Positions 16,286-24,382 of a stretch of DNA of 45,857 nucleotides are shown one piece after another; positions within the stretch are counted from its first letter, which is position 1; each line of letters starts with the position of its first letter. The translations under genes were made by a program, and so were the position numbers. Location: NCBI GenBank assembly GCA_900541185.1, contig UQIQ01000008.1, positions 1-45,857 of the forward strand. Reading direction: 5' to 3'. The notes beneath the pieces are model-generated. The model worked only from the letters and a program-made list of their open reading frames with translations. It did not search any database and was not told the DNA's origin. The DNA comes from an uncultured Collinsella sp. Lineage in GTDB: Bacteria > Actinomycetota > Coriobacteriia > Coriobacteriales > Coriobacteriaceae.

Positions 16286-17118
16286 GAAAGATCGTATCGG
16301 TCCTGAGCGCCGCTGTGCTTACGCTTACGCTGTGCGCCTGTTCTTCGGGATCTTCTACCTCTTCCATTACCGTCGCCGGCTCCACGACCTGCCTTCCTAT
16401 CGCCGAGATTGCGGCCGAGGGCTTTAAGGAGGAGACCGGCATCGACGTGCTCGTTTCCGGTTTGGGTTCTTCCGCTGGCATCGAGGCCGTCAGCGCCGGC
16501 ACGGCCGATATCGCCAGCTCCTCCCGTGGACTCAATGCCGACGAACAGGATCTGAGCCTGACTCCCATCGTCATTGCCCACGACGGTATCGCGGTCATCG
16601 TGAACGACGATAACCCCGTCGATAACCTCTCGACCGAGCAGCTCCGCGATATCTACGCCGGCAAGATCACCAACTGGAAAGAAGTCGGTGGCGAGGACCT
16701 GAGGATTCAGGTCATCAACCGAGATGAGGCGTCCGGCACGCGTGAGGCCTTTCGCACCATCGTGATGGACGGCACCCCGTTCGATCGCCGCTCGGCCGTT
16801 CTTTCGGGCACGGGCCAGGTGCGCGACGTGGTATCTCGTTCGCGCGGTGCCATTGGCTACATTTCGCTGGGCTTCGTCGATAGCCTCAACGCCAAGACCT
16901 CGGTCAAGGCCGTCTCGGTCAATCATGTTGAGGCGTCCGAGAAGACGGTCGCGAACGGCGGCTATCCTATCTCGCGCGACCTTTACTTCTTTGTGAAGGG
17001 TGTGCCCTCGCAGCGGGCGCAGGATTACATCGACTACGTGACGTCCGAAAAGATGGACAAGCAGATTCGCGAGGCGGGCTTTATTCCCGTCACCAACGAC
17101 GAGAAGGGGAGTGAGTAG
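16282..17118 (+). CDS. pstS: Phosphate ABC transporter substrate-binding lipoprotein PstS
   Basis: Extracytoplasmic phosphate receptor of the high-affinity Pst system. The 278 residues begin with a lipoprotein signal peptide (K-I-V-S-V-L-S-A-A-V-L-T-L-T-L-C-A-C, lipidated Cys about residue 20). The phosphate-binding motif A-G-S-T-T-C-L-P follows at about 34-41, then S-S-R-G-L, and N-R-D-E-A-S-G-T-R-E-A-F in the second lobe. The start overlaps the pgeF stop, so translation is probably coupled. The 33-base longer in-frame start lies inside pgeF and lacks a signal peptide at its N-terminus. Confidence 0.96.
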   Translation: MRKIVSVLSAAVLTLTLCACSSGSSTSSITVAGSTTCLPIAEIAAEGFKEETGIDVLVSGLGSSAGIEAVSAGTADIASSSRGLNADEQDLSLTPIVIAHDGIAVIVNDDNPVDNLSTEQLRDIYAGKITNWKEVGGEDLRIQVINRDEASGTREAFRTIVMDGTPFDRRSAVLSGTGQVRDVVSRSRGAIGYISLGFVDSLNAKTSVKAVSVNHVEASEKTVANGGYPISRDLYFFVKGVPSQRAQDYIDYVTSEKMDKQIREAGFIPVTNDEKGSE

Positions 17119-17119
17119 C

Positions 17120-18046
17120 ATGGAAGCACAGGAAAACTCCCAGACTGAGCAGAATGCTCAGGCGCCCAAGAAGCGCGAGCTGGCGCTCGTATCGCGCAGT
17201 ACCTATATCAAGGAGAAGGCGCTGAAGTGGATCTTCTTTGCCTGCGCGTTCTTGGCGGTCGTTACCGTCATCTTGATTTTTGTCTTTACCACGTACTCGG
17301 CGCTGCCCGTCTTTACCGACATCGGTCTGGCGGATTTCTTTAGCTTTACGTGGGCGCCCTCTGAGGGCCACTACGGCATCTTGTCGCTGCTTGCCGGCTC
17401 GGGTCTGGTGACCGTCGGTGCGCTCGCCATGGGCGTGCCGCTGGGCGTGGGTACGGCCGTTTACCTGGTCGAGATTGCCAGCAAGCGCGTGCGCAAGCTC
17501 ATCAGCCCTGCCGTCGACCTGCTGGCCGGCATCCCTTCTATCATCTACGGCTTCTTTGGCATGATCATCATCCGCCCGTTTATCGCACAACTGACCGGCG
17601 GCCTTGGTTTTGGTGCGCTGACGGCGTGGTTTGTGCTCGCCATCATGATCGTCCCTACCATCACCACGCTCACCATCGATGCTCTCAATTCCATTCCCAT
17701 GGGCATTCGCGAGGCATCGTATGCCATGGGCGCCACCAAGTGGCAGACCATCTATAAGGTCGTGCTACCTGCCGCGAAGCTGGGTATTGTTGATGCCATC
17801 GTGCTGGGTATGGGCCGTGCCATCGGCGAGACCATGGCCGTGCTCATGGTCGTAGGTAACGCCCCGGTTATTCCCGACAGCATTGCGAGCCCCATCTCGA
17901 CGCTCACGAGCCAGATTGCGCTCGACATGAGCTATTCCTCGGGTCTGCACCGCTCGGCGCTGTTCGGCATGGGTGTGGTCCTGTTTATCATCTCCGCCAC
18001 GCTGGTGGGCATCGTCCGTCTGATTTCCAAGAAGAAGAGGGGGTAG
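17120..18046 (+). CDS. pstC: Phosphate ABC transporter permease PstC
   Basis: Membrane subunit of the Pst importer, paired with PstA. The 308 residues have a charged cytoplasmic N-tail (about 35 residues), six hydrophobic helices, and the permease EAA-type loop (R-E-A-S-Y-A-M-G-A-T-K-W-Q-T) that docks onto PstB. ATG at 17120 is chosen because AAGGGGAG ends 8 bases upstream; a GTG at 17111 is in frame. The ATG follows the pstS stop by one base. Confidence 0.95.
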   Translation: MEAQENSQTEQNAQAPKKRELALVSRSTYIKEKALKWIFFACAFLAVVTVILIFVFTTYSALPVFTDIGLADFFSFTWAPSEGHYGILSLLAGSGLVTVGALAMGVPLGVGTAVYLVEIASKRVRKLISPAVDLLAGIPSIIYGFFGMIIIRPFIAQLTGGLGFGALTAWFVLAIMIVPTITTLTIDALNSIPMGIREASYAMGATKWQTIYKVVLPAAKLGIVDAIVLGMGRAIGETMAVLMVVGNAPVIPDSIASPISTLTSQIALDMSYSSGLHRSALFGMGVVLFIISATLVGIVRLISKKKRG

Positions 18047-18049
18047 GCT

Positions 18050-18955
18050 ATGTCCGATTCCGTTGACACGACGGTCGATACGACCTCGTCGCGCGAGCGC
18101 ATCAAGCGTGCCCTTTCCCACGGCAAGAAGGGCCGCATCAACAAGGACCTGTCCAACAAGATCATGCTTGGCGTGTTCCGTGCCGCTGCCTACATCACCA
18201 CGCTGGTGCTGGTCGCTATCATCGCCTACGTGGTCATCAACGGCCTGCCACACATCTCGCTCGACTTTATCTTCGGTTGGCCCCAGGGCGTCAACGCCGA
18301 GGGCGGTATTTGGCCCACGATCGTCTCGACCGTCTACGTGACGGCGCTCGCCATGCTTATCTGCACGCCGATCGCTGTGCTGGCAGCCGTCTATCTGGCC
18401 GAGTACGCCAAGCAGGGCAAGGTCGTCGAGCTCATTCGCTACGCTGCTGACGCTTTGGCCTCGGTGCCCTCCATCGTTATGGGCCTGTTTGGCTACGCCT
18501 TGTTTGTCGAGGCTATGGGCCTGGGCCTTTCGATGGTCTCTGCCGCTCTGGCACTCGCGCTCTTGATGCTCCCCATCGTCATGCGCACCACCGAAGAGGC
18601 CATTCGCGCCGTTCCGCGCTATATCCGTTGGGGCGCGTACGGCCTGGGCGCCACCAAGTGGCAGGTTGTCTCCAAGATCGTGCTTCCTTCTGCCTTTGGC
18701 CGTATTGCCACGGGCATCGTCCTCGCCATCGGCCGTGCCATTGGCGAGACCGCGGTGGTGCTCTACACCATGGGCCAGGCCATCAACCTGCCTATTTCGC
18801 CGCTCGATTCCGGCCGCCCCATGACGGTTCACCTGTACCTGCTTGCCAACGACGGCATCAACATGAACGCAGCCTACGGCACTGCGCTCTTGCTGATGGT
18901 GATCATTTTGGCCTTCAACCTGTTTGCGCGCTTCCTGTCGCGTAAGCGTCGCTAG
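18050..18955 (+). CDS. pstA: Phosphate ABC transporter permease PstA
   Basis: Second membrane subunit of the Pst importer. The 301 residues have a basic N-terminal tail of about 40 residues, six hydrophobic segments and the coupling loop R-A-V-P-R-Y-I-R-W-G-A-Y-G-L-G-A-T-K-W-Q, which parallels the PstC loop. It begins 3 bases after pstC and is followed by pstB after 12 bases, giving the classic pstSCAB order. Confidence 0.95.
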   Translation: MSDSVDTTVDTTSSRERIKRALSHGKKGRINKDLSNKIMLGVFRAAAYITTLVLVAIIAYVVINGLPHISLDFIFGWPQGVNAEGGIWPTIVSTVYVTALAMLICTPIAVLAAVYLAEYAKQGKVVELIRYAADALASVPSIVMGLFGYALFVEAMGLGLSMVSAALALALLMLPIVMRTTEEAIRAVPRYIRWGAYGLGATKWQVVSKIVLPSAFGRIATGIVLAIGRAIGETAVVLYTMGQAINLPISPLDSGRPMTVHLYLLANDGINMNAAYGTALLLMVIILAFNLFARFLSRKRR

Positions 18956-18967
18956 TTAAGGAGTCCC

Positions 18968-19771
<804 letters not shown>

Positions 19772-19822
19772 TCGGTGCGACTAGTCCCAAGCCGATCGGA
19801 TCTGGTCCGGTGCGTATTCACT

Positions 19823-19843
19823 GTGCGGGCGGCATGACCGCAC
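19823..19843 (+). other. Small hairpin between pstB and phoU
   Basis: GTGCGG (19823-19828) and CCGCAC (19838-19843) form a perfect 6-bp stem with a 9-base loop in the 92-base pstB-phoU gap. There is no T-run, so it is not a clear terminator. It could be an RNA-processing or stabilising element that sets phoU level relative to pstB. That role is inference. Confidence 0.3.
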
Positions 19844-19863
19844 CCAACTGATTGGAGTGAACC

Positions 19864-20721
19864 ATGCGCAAACTGTTTTCCCGTCAGCTCATCGAGGCCC
19901 GTCACGAGATGCTGAGCATCTACGAGGCCGTCGATCTGGCCCTCCACGATGCCGTGAAGGCCTATGTGACCGACGACCGCAAGCTCGCCACCAAGACCAA
20001 GAAGCGCACGCTTTCGATTGACGCACGCTGCGCCAACCTGGAGGCCGTCTGCTACAACCTGATTGCCACGCAGTCACCGGTCGCCTCCGACTTCCGCTTG
20101 TTGCAGACGATCATCTACGTCGACTTTAACCTGCAGCGCATGACCGATAAGGTTCGCCAGATTTGCCGCGCCACGCGTCATATGATCAAGGCCGACATCT
20201 CGCTGCCCAAGGAGCTTGTCGGCACGGTCGAGGCCGAGGCTGAGGCCGTCTACCAGGTGCTGGGCTCTTCGCTTTCTGCGCTCGTCACCAACGACATGTC
20301 CATCATCTGCAACTTGGCCGTCGAGGACGAGCCAGTGCACGCCGCCTACGAGAAGTTCTTCCGCACCTTTAACCGCATGGACACGGGCGATTTTATGGAC
20401 GACGACAGCAACTATGACGACCTGCGCCGCGCCATCATGGTATCGCGCTATCTCGATCGCATCGCCTCGATTTCCATCGATGCCGCCTGCCGTCTGACCT
20501 TCCTGTTGACCGGACAGCGTATGACTGCCGGTGATATCGCCTGCACTGATGAGGATGAGCTCGAGAGCATGCGCGTGCCTTCGGGCGAGGGTGTTATCAT
20601 TAGGCCCGCCGTCGATGCACGCTACGTTGCCAAGGTGCCCGTTAACGAGGTCAGCGAGGGTCTTCGCTACCTGCTCGATCATCTTGAGGATGAGGACGAT
20701 GGCGAGGACGACGAGGAGTAA
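19864..20721 (+). CDS. phoU: Phosphate signalling regulator PhoU
   Basis: PhoU is an all-helical cytoplasmic protein that inhibits the Pst transporter and the PhoR-type kinase when phosphate is plentiful. The 285 residues show two PhoU helical-bundle repeats (starting R-H-E-M-L-S-I-Y-E-A-V and about residue 120), with E/D-x-x-x-D metal-binding helices. It is longer than the usual 215-240 residues because of a C-terminal extension ending in an acidic run rich in D and E. Its position after pstB is standard. No phoR/phoB-type two-component genes are seen in this window. Confidence 0.93.
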   Translation: MRKLFSRQLIEARHEMLSIYEAVDLALHDAVKAYVTDDRKLATKTKKRTLSIDARCANLEAVCYNLIATQSPVASDFRLLQTIIYVDFNLQRMTDKVRQICRATRHMIKADISLPKELVGTVEAEAEAVYQVLGSSLSALVTNDMSIICNLAVEDEPVHAAYEKFFRTFNRMDTGDFMDDDSNYDDLRRAIMVSRYLDRIASISIDAACRLTFLLTGQRMTAGDIACTDEDELESMRVPSGEGVIIRPAVDARYVAKVPVNEVSEGLRYLLDHLEDEDDGEDDEE

Positions 20722-20758
20722 GTAACCCCGTTCGTCGAAAGATTGTAAATACCTAAGT

Positions 20759-20790
20759 GAGCGCGGCCTTGCACATGCGGGGCCGCGCTC
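20759..20790. terminator. Stem-loop after phoU
   Basis: GAGCGCGGCC (20759-20768) pairs perfectly with GGCCGCGCTC (20781-20790) across a 12-base loop, in the phoU-yggS gap. The downstream sequence TTGCGTT has only a poor T-tract, so termination may be partial. It marks the end of the pst-phoU unit before the division genes resume. Confidence 0.65.
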
Positions 20791-20840
20791 TTGCGTTAGC
20801 ATGGGACTACTTGTTTGGCTGTCAGCGGAGGCGATTGGCA

Positions 20841-21578
20841 ATGGATAACTATTTGGACTTGATGCGCGCTCGCCGCGAGCAGATTCTGGAACGTTTTTAT
20901 ACGGCGCTCGATCGCGCGGGCCGTCCCCACGACGCCGCGAGCCTCATTGCCGTGTCCAAGACCGTTGGTGTCGATGAGACCGTTGCCGCCATCCAGGCGG
21001 GGTATCGCCATTTTGCCGAGAACCGCCCGCAGGAGCTGGTTCGCAAGCTCACGGGTCTGGCGGAGCATCCGGAGCTGCCCGAGGTGCGCTTCGATATGAT
21101 CGGCAACCTGCAGACCAATAAGATCAATGCGGTGCTGGGCTCAGCCGAGCTGATTCACTCGGTGGGTTCGCTGCATCTGGCGCAGGCGATCTCGAGCCGT
21201 GCTGTTCGCAAGATTGAGGCAGGCGAGCTCGTCGGCCCCCAGCGTGTGCTCATTGAGGTCAATGTGAGTGGTGAGGAGTCGAAGGGAGGCTTTTCACCCG
21301 ATGAGATTCGCGCCGCCGCGGGTGAGCTTGCAGAACTTGAGGGAATTTGCGTACAGGGGCTTATGACTATGGCGCCCCGGGGGAATAAGGATGTGGCACG
21401 CCGCACCTTTGCGGGGCTTCGTGAGCTGAGGGATGAGCTGGAGGCGGCGCATCCCGATTTGAACCTGCCTGAGCTTTCCTGCGGTATGAGCGAGGACTTT
21501 GAGTCTGCCCTTGAGGAGGGCTCTACGCTCGTTCGCCTGGGCAGGGTAGTATTTAGCCCGGAGTTTGCAGTAAAATAA
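20841..21578 (+). CDS. Pyridoxal phosphate homeostasis protein YggS/PLPBP
   Basis: YggS-family proteins bind PLP and buffer its free level; they have an alanine-racemase-like barrel but no known catalytic activity. The 245 residues contain the PLP-lysine segment L-I-A-V-S-K-T, then F-A-E-N-R-P-Q-E, I-G-N-L-Q-T-N-K-I-N, L-I-E-V-N-V-S-G-E-E-S-K-G-G and G-L-M-T-M-A, ending with S-C-G-M-S-E-D-F-E-S-A. GGAGG (20827-20831) with 9-base spacing supports the ATG at 20841. It normally lies between pgeF and sepF in Gram-positive division clusters; here the pst operon separates it from pgeF. Confidence 0.95.
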   Translation: MDNYLDLMRARREQILERFYTALDRAGRPHDAASLIAVSKTVGVDETVAAIQAGYRHFAENRPQELVRKLTGLAEHPELPEVRFDMIGNLQTNKINAVLGSAELIHSVGSLHLAQAISSRAVRKIEAGELVGPQRVLIEVNVSGEESKGGFSPDEIRAAAGELAELEGICVQGLMTMAPRGNKDVARRTFAGLRELRDELEAAHPDLNLPELSCGMSEDFESALEEGSTLVRLGRVVFSPEFAVK

Positions 21579-21638
21579 GGCTCTGAAGTGCGCACTGATT
21601 ATCGGGGCGCCTGCACTAAACCGCGAGAGGACACAACC

Positions 21639-22361
21639 ATGGGCTTCCTTGACGAGATTAAAAATAAGATGCACCTGGGCGGCCAGCAGGGTTACGACCA
21701 GGGTTATGGCCAGGACGACGACTACGGCTACGATGACGGCTACGACGATGGCTATCAGAACAACGGCTACAGTGGTGCTTCGGGCGAGGGCTTCTACACC
21801 CAAGACGAGCCGAGCAACGGCCTGCTTGGCCAGACGCGCCGCGGTGAAGCTGAGTCGGTTGCCGTGTATACGCGCTCCGGTCAGCTGGTCGGCGATGACT
21901 CCCGCCATGCCACGACGTATAACCCGCCTTCGCGCTCGCAGGACAGTGTTGCGAGCGGTTATCGTCCTGGTGCCTATGACACGCCGTCGAGCTACGCCGA
22001 GAATACCCGCGCCCGTGCCGCCGCTGCACCCGCGCCTGCACCGAGCGATGCCTCGGCCTATGCGAGCAATATCATCAACGCCACGCCGCAGCTGCCGGCC
22101 TATGTCCTGCGCCCCGAGAGCTATGACGACGTGGAGACCGTGGTGCGCCGCGTTCGCACCAAGCAGCCTGTCGCACTGATTTTTGTGGGCGTACGCACCG
22201 AAGTTGCCAAGCGCGTCTTGGACTTCTCTTACGGCTTTGCCTGCGGTCTGGGTGCCACGGTCAAGGAGGTGGGCGACCGCGTGTTCATGGTGCTGCCCGC
22301 CGGTTGCGAGGTCAAAGATTCCGATCTCAAGAAGCTTCGTGCCGACGGCTACCTTAAGTAA
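21639..22361 (+). CDS. sepF: Cell division protein SepF
   Basis: SepF binds the FtsZ C-terminal peptide and the membrane, and replaces FtsA as Z-ring anchor in many Gram-positives. The 240 residues have an N-terminal amphipathic membrane-targeting helix (M-G-F-L-D-E-I-K-N-K-M), a Tyr/Gly/Asp-rich low-complexity linker with eight tyrosines between 19 and 53, an Ala/Pro linker, and the globular SepF domain (about 150-235). That domain includes R-P-E-S-Y-D-D-V and G-A-T-V-K-E-V-G-D-R-V-F-M-V-L-P. GAGAGG precedes the ATG by 8 bases; the longer in-frame start at 21588 lacks the membrane helix at its N-terminus. Confidence 0.94.
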   Translation: MGFLDEIKNKMHLGGQQGYDQGYGQDDDYGYDDGYDDGYQNNGYSGASGEGFYTQDEPSNGLLGQTRRGEAESVAVYTRSGQLVGDDSRHATTYNPPSRSQDSVASGYRPGAYDTPSSYAENTRARAAAAPAPAPSDASAYASNIINATPQLPAYVLRPESYDDVETVVRRVRTKQPVALIFVGVRTEVAKRVLDFSYGFACGLGATVKEVGDRVFMVLPAGCEVKDSDLKKLRADGYLK

Positions 22362-22382
22362 AGACAAGACGAGGAGATTCCC

Positions 22383-22664
22383 ATCAACATCTACACTATC
22401 GTCCAGCTGGTCAACACGCTGTTCAACTTCTATTCCACGCTCATTGTCGTCTACTGCTTTATGACGTGGATTCCCATGAAGCAGGGTGGTTTGCTTCAGG
22501 ATATTGCCGCGGTGCTTGATAGCGTGTGCGGTCCGTGGCTCAACCTGTTCCGTCGTTTCATCCCGCCGATGGGCGGTATCGATTTTTCGCCGGTCGTTGC
22601 GATTATTGCGTTGCAGTTGGTGCAGAGGCTGGTTCTGCAGCTTCTTATAGGTATACTCGTGTAG
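22383..22664 (+). CDS. YggT family membrane protein with apparent ATC start codon
   Basis: YggT proteins are small membrane proteins encoded next to sepF and divIVA; their role is not settled. The product (about 93 residues) has two hydrophobic segments flanking the family motif N-L-F-R-R-F-I-P-P-M-G-G-I-D-F-S-P. The conserved N-terminus begins at the codon ATC (22383), preceded by GAGGAG (22371-22376) with ideal 6-base spacing. The sepF TAA (22359-22361) is in the same frame and no ATG, GTG or TTG lies between it and ATC. The first ATG in frame is at 22461 and would remove the first membrane helix. So the gene either starts at a non-canonical ATC (or ATT 22377), or carries an ATG-to-ATC change or sequencing error. 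Confidence 0.85.
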   Translation: MNIYTIVQLVNTLFNFYSTLIVVYCFMTWIPMKQGGLLQDIAAVLDSVCGPWLNLFRRFIPPMGGIDFSPVVAIIALQLVQRLVLQLLIGILV

Positions 22665-22725
22665 AACTGACTTAGTAACTTACGTCGGGCGTGTAGCGCC
22701 GAGGCGATGAAAAAGGAGACTTGTT

Positions 22726-23400
22726 ATGGCTATTACCCCTGCAGACATCCAGGCTCAGACTTTCTCTGAGGCCAAGCGTGGCTACGATCCTGCCGAGGTC
22801 GACGTCTTCTTGGAGACGCTGTCCTCCGAGGTTGACGCTATGCTCGCTAAGATCGTTGACCTTAAGGGTCGTCTGACTGCTACCGAGCAGCAGCTTGCCG
22901 ATGCACAGGCTCAGCTTGCCCAGGCTCAGGATACCGCCGACCAGGCCGTTCCTGCCGCCCCCGTGGCTGCTCCCGCCCCTGACTTCTCCGCTCAGGAGCG
23001 CCAGATTTCCGCCGCCCTGATCGCTGCCCAGCAGACCGCTGAGACCATCGTCAACGATGCTAACGAGAACGCTGAGCGTATCCGCAACGAGGCTGACGCC
23101 AAGGCCCGCGAGGTTATCCGCCAGGCTCTGACCGAAAAGCAGGCCGAGCTCGAGGAGATCGATCGTCTCAAAGCTTCCCGTGAGGAGTTCAAGGCCGAGT
23201 ATCTCAAGCTCATCCAGCACTTTATGGACGATGCCCAGAACTCCTTCCCGGCCGATCTGATGGCCTCTACGCCGGTCGGTTCTGCCGCTTCTCCTGCGGT
23301 GACTGTTCCCGCCGAGCCGCTGCCCGTCGCTGACCCGGTTGTCCCCGTGGCCGATCCCTTCGCCCCGATCGACAACTTCGCTGCCGACGACCTGGACTAA
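22726..23400 (+). CDS. divIVA: Cell division/polarity protein DivIVA
   Basis: DivIVA is a coiled-coil scaffold that binds curved membrane at septa and poles; in Actinobacteria it directs polar or septal wall growth. The 224 residues begin with the membrane-binding domain (I-Q-A-Q-T-F, then K-R-G-Y-D-P-A-E-V-D-V-F-L). Long heptad-rich coiled coils rich in Gln/Ala/Glu follow (about 35-75 and 95-165), separated by a Pro/Ala linker, and the C-tail is acidic and Pro-rich. AAGGAG precedes the ATG. It closes the division block and is followed by a strong terminator. Confidence 0.94.
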   Translation: MAITPADIQAQTFSEAKRGYDPAEVDVFLETLSSEVDAMLAKIVDLKGRLTATEQQLADAQAQLAQAQDTADQAVPAAPVAAPAPDFSAQERQISAALIAAQQTAETIVNDANENAERIRNEADAKAREVIRQALTEKQAELEEIDRLKASREEFKAEYLKLIQHFMDDAQNSFPADLMASTPVGSAASPAVTVPAEPLPVADPVVPVADPFAPIDNFAADDLD

Positions 23401-23427
23401 CATTCGGCCTACAATTTAGTGCCTAGA

Positions 23428-23456
23428 AAGGACCCGCAGCTTGCGGGTCCTTTTTT
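23428..23456 (+). terminator. Rho-independent terminator after divIVA
   Basis: GGACCCGCA (23430-23438), loop GCT, TGCGGGTCC (23442-23450): a perfect 9-bp stem followed by TTTTTT. It ends the sepF-yggT-divIVA transcript. Confidence 0.96.
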
Positions 23457-23480
23457 ATGACTGTACCGGGGCGCGCAACA

Positions 23481-23519
23481 TAAAAAACCGAGCCCTGCAC
23501 ATAGTGGCGCAGAACTCGG
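23481..23519 (-). terminator. Rho-independent terminator of the nitroreductase gene
   Basis: On the minus strand CCGAGTTCTGC and GCAGGGCTCGG form an 11-bp stem with two G-U pairs and a 10-base loop, followed by TTTTTT (A-run 23482-23487 on the plus strand). It faces the divIVA terminator, so the two convergent units are insulated from each other. Confidence 0.9.
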
Positions 23520-23566
23520 CGAACCGGTGAGCGGTCAAGGATAGGTTTTAGGGCATGTCCCAAAAT

Positions 23567-24097
23567 CTACTTGAGGAGGAAGTCGGAGAGGGGAATGGTA
23601 CGGGCCTCGCGATGCTCGGAATCGGCGATGTGGTCGGCAGGATATCCGCAGACGAGCATGTGATAGGGATAGACGCCCTCGGGCAGGTTGAACTGCTCCT
23701 GTGCCACCTCGGGCTTAAAATGGCATACCCAACACGTTCCCAGGCCCTGCTCGGTGGCCTCCATCATCATCTGATCGCACACTATGGACGTATCGATTTC
23801 ACTGGAATTTATCTGGTCATACGGGCGCACCCAAGCGTCTTCGGTAACGCTACAAATAAGGAAGATGAGCGGAGCGCCAAAGATAGATCCATCACGAGCA
23901 AACCGAGGCTGACAAGCAGCAGCCTTCTCCAGAAGCTCAGGCGTATCCAGCACCATCACACGAGAAGGATGATTATTACAAGCAGAAGGAGCAATCCGCC
24001 CAGCCTCAACAATGGCATCCACCACAGCCTGCTCCACAGCCCGATCTTCAAACTCACGACAAGAATACCGACCCCGAGCCAGATCCAAATAAGACAT
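23567..24097 (-). CDS. Nitroreductase family protein
   Basis: FMN-dependent oxidoreductase of the nitroreductase superfamily; physiological substrate unknown. The 176 residues contain the family opening R-Y-S-C-R-E-F (FMN-phosphate contact), A-G-R-I-A-P-S-A-C-N-N-H-P-S-R (FMN binding) and G-L-G-T-C-W-V-C-H-F, and end in a short cap. The start at 24097 has GGAGGG 5 bases upstream on the minus strand; a longer frame to 24163 adds a hydrophobic, unconserved leader. The 5' half of the gene uses many T-ending codons (GCT, TCT, CCT, TGT), unlike its 3' half and its neighbours. Confidence 0.9.
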   Translation of the reverse strand: MSYLDLARGRYSCREFEDRAVEQAVVDAIVEAGRIAPSACNNHPSRVMVLDTPELLEKAAACQPRFARDGSIFGAPLIFLICSVTEDAWVRPYDQINSSEIDTSIVCDQMMMEATEQGLGTCWVCHFKPEVAQEQFNLPEGVYPYHMLVCGYPADHIADSEHREARTIPLSDFLLK

Positions 24098-24128
24098 ACA
24101 AGCCCTCCAACAATTAAAAATCAAACAA

Positions 24129-24157
24129 ACCCAAAGTAACCCAAAGAGTACCCAAAG
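24129..24157. repeat. Three phased CCCAAAG direct repeats
   Basis: CCCAAAG occurs at 24130-24136, 24140-24146 and 24151-24157, a period of 10 and 11 bases. The array lies 33-60 bases upstream of the nitroreductase start, where a promoter is expected, in a G-poor stretch (9 G against 26 C in 24101-24180). Helically phased direct repeats are typical binding sites of OmpR/PhoB-family regulators. That assignment is inference only. Confidence 0.45.
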
Positions 24158-24281
24158 CGGCAATCAGCCAATCGCTCATCGAATACCAAAGTAAAACCCC
24201 GAGCAATCAAGGGCCATCACAGCGAAGGCCCCACCACGCTCAACCCCTCAGCCAAAGTTCCCAATGGTGGTACGTAAGGGA

Positions 24282-24358
24282 GCGGGCCCGACCACTAATA
24301 CCTTTTGAACGACTCTGCTTGCAGCCGGAGTGAAAAAGGTATTAGTGATCGGGCCCGC
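24282..24358. repeat. 25-bp inverted repeat between the nitroreductase and pit-operon genes
   Basis: The arm at 24282-24306 and the arm at 24334-24358 are reverse complements at 24 of 25 positions, with a 27-base centre that can form a small internal hairpin. Outside them GGTACGTA and TACGTACC (ending about 24376) add another complementary pair. No open reading frame or transposase is associated. It could be the terminator or 3'-end stabiliser of the pit operon, or a copy of a dispersed palindromic element. Confidence 0.85.
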
Positions 24359-24382
24359 GACCGGTGGGATACGTACCCCCAA

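Noticed and set aside
20759..20790. Possible tRNA or structured RNA between phoU and yggS
   Set aside because: It is a simple perfect hairpin with no cloverleaf or conserved T-loop sequence; best read as a terminator.
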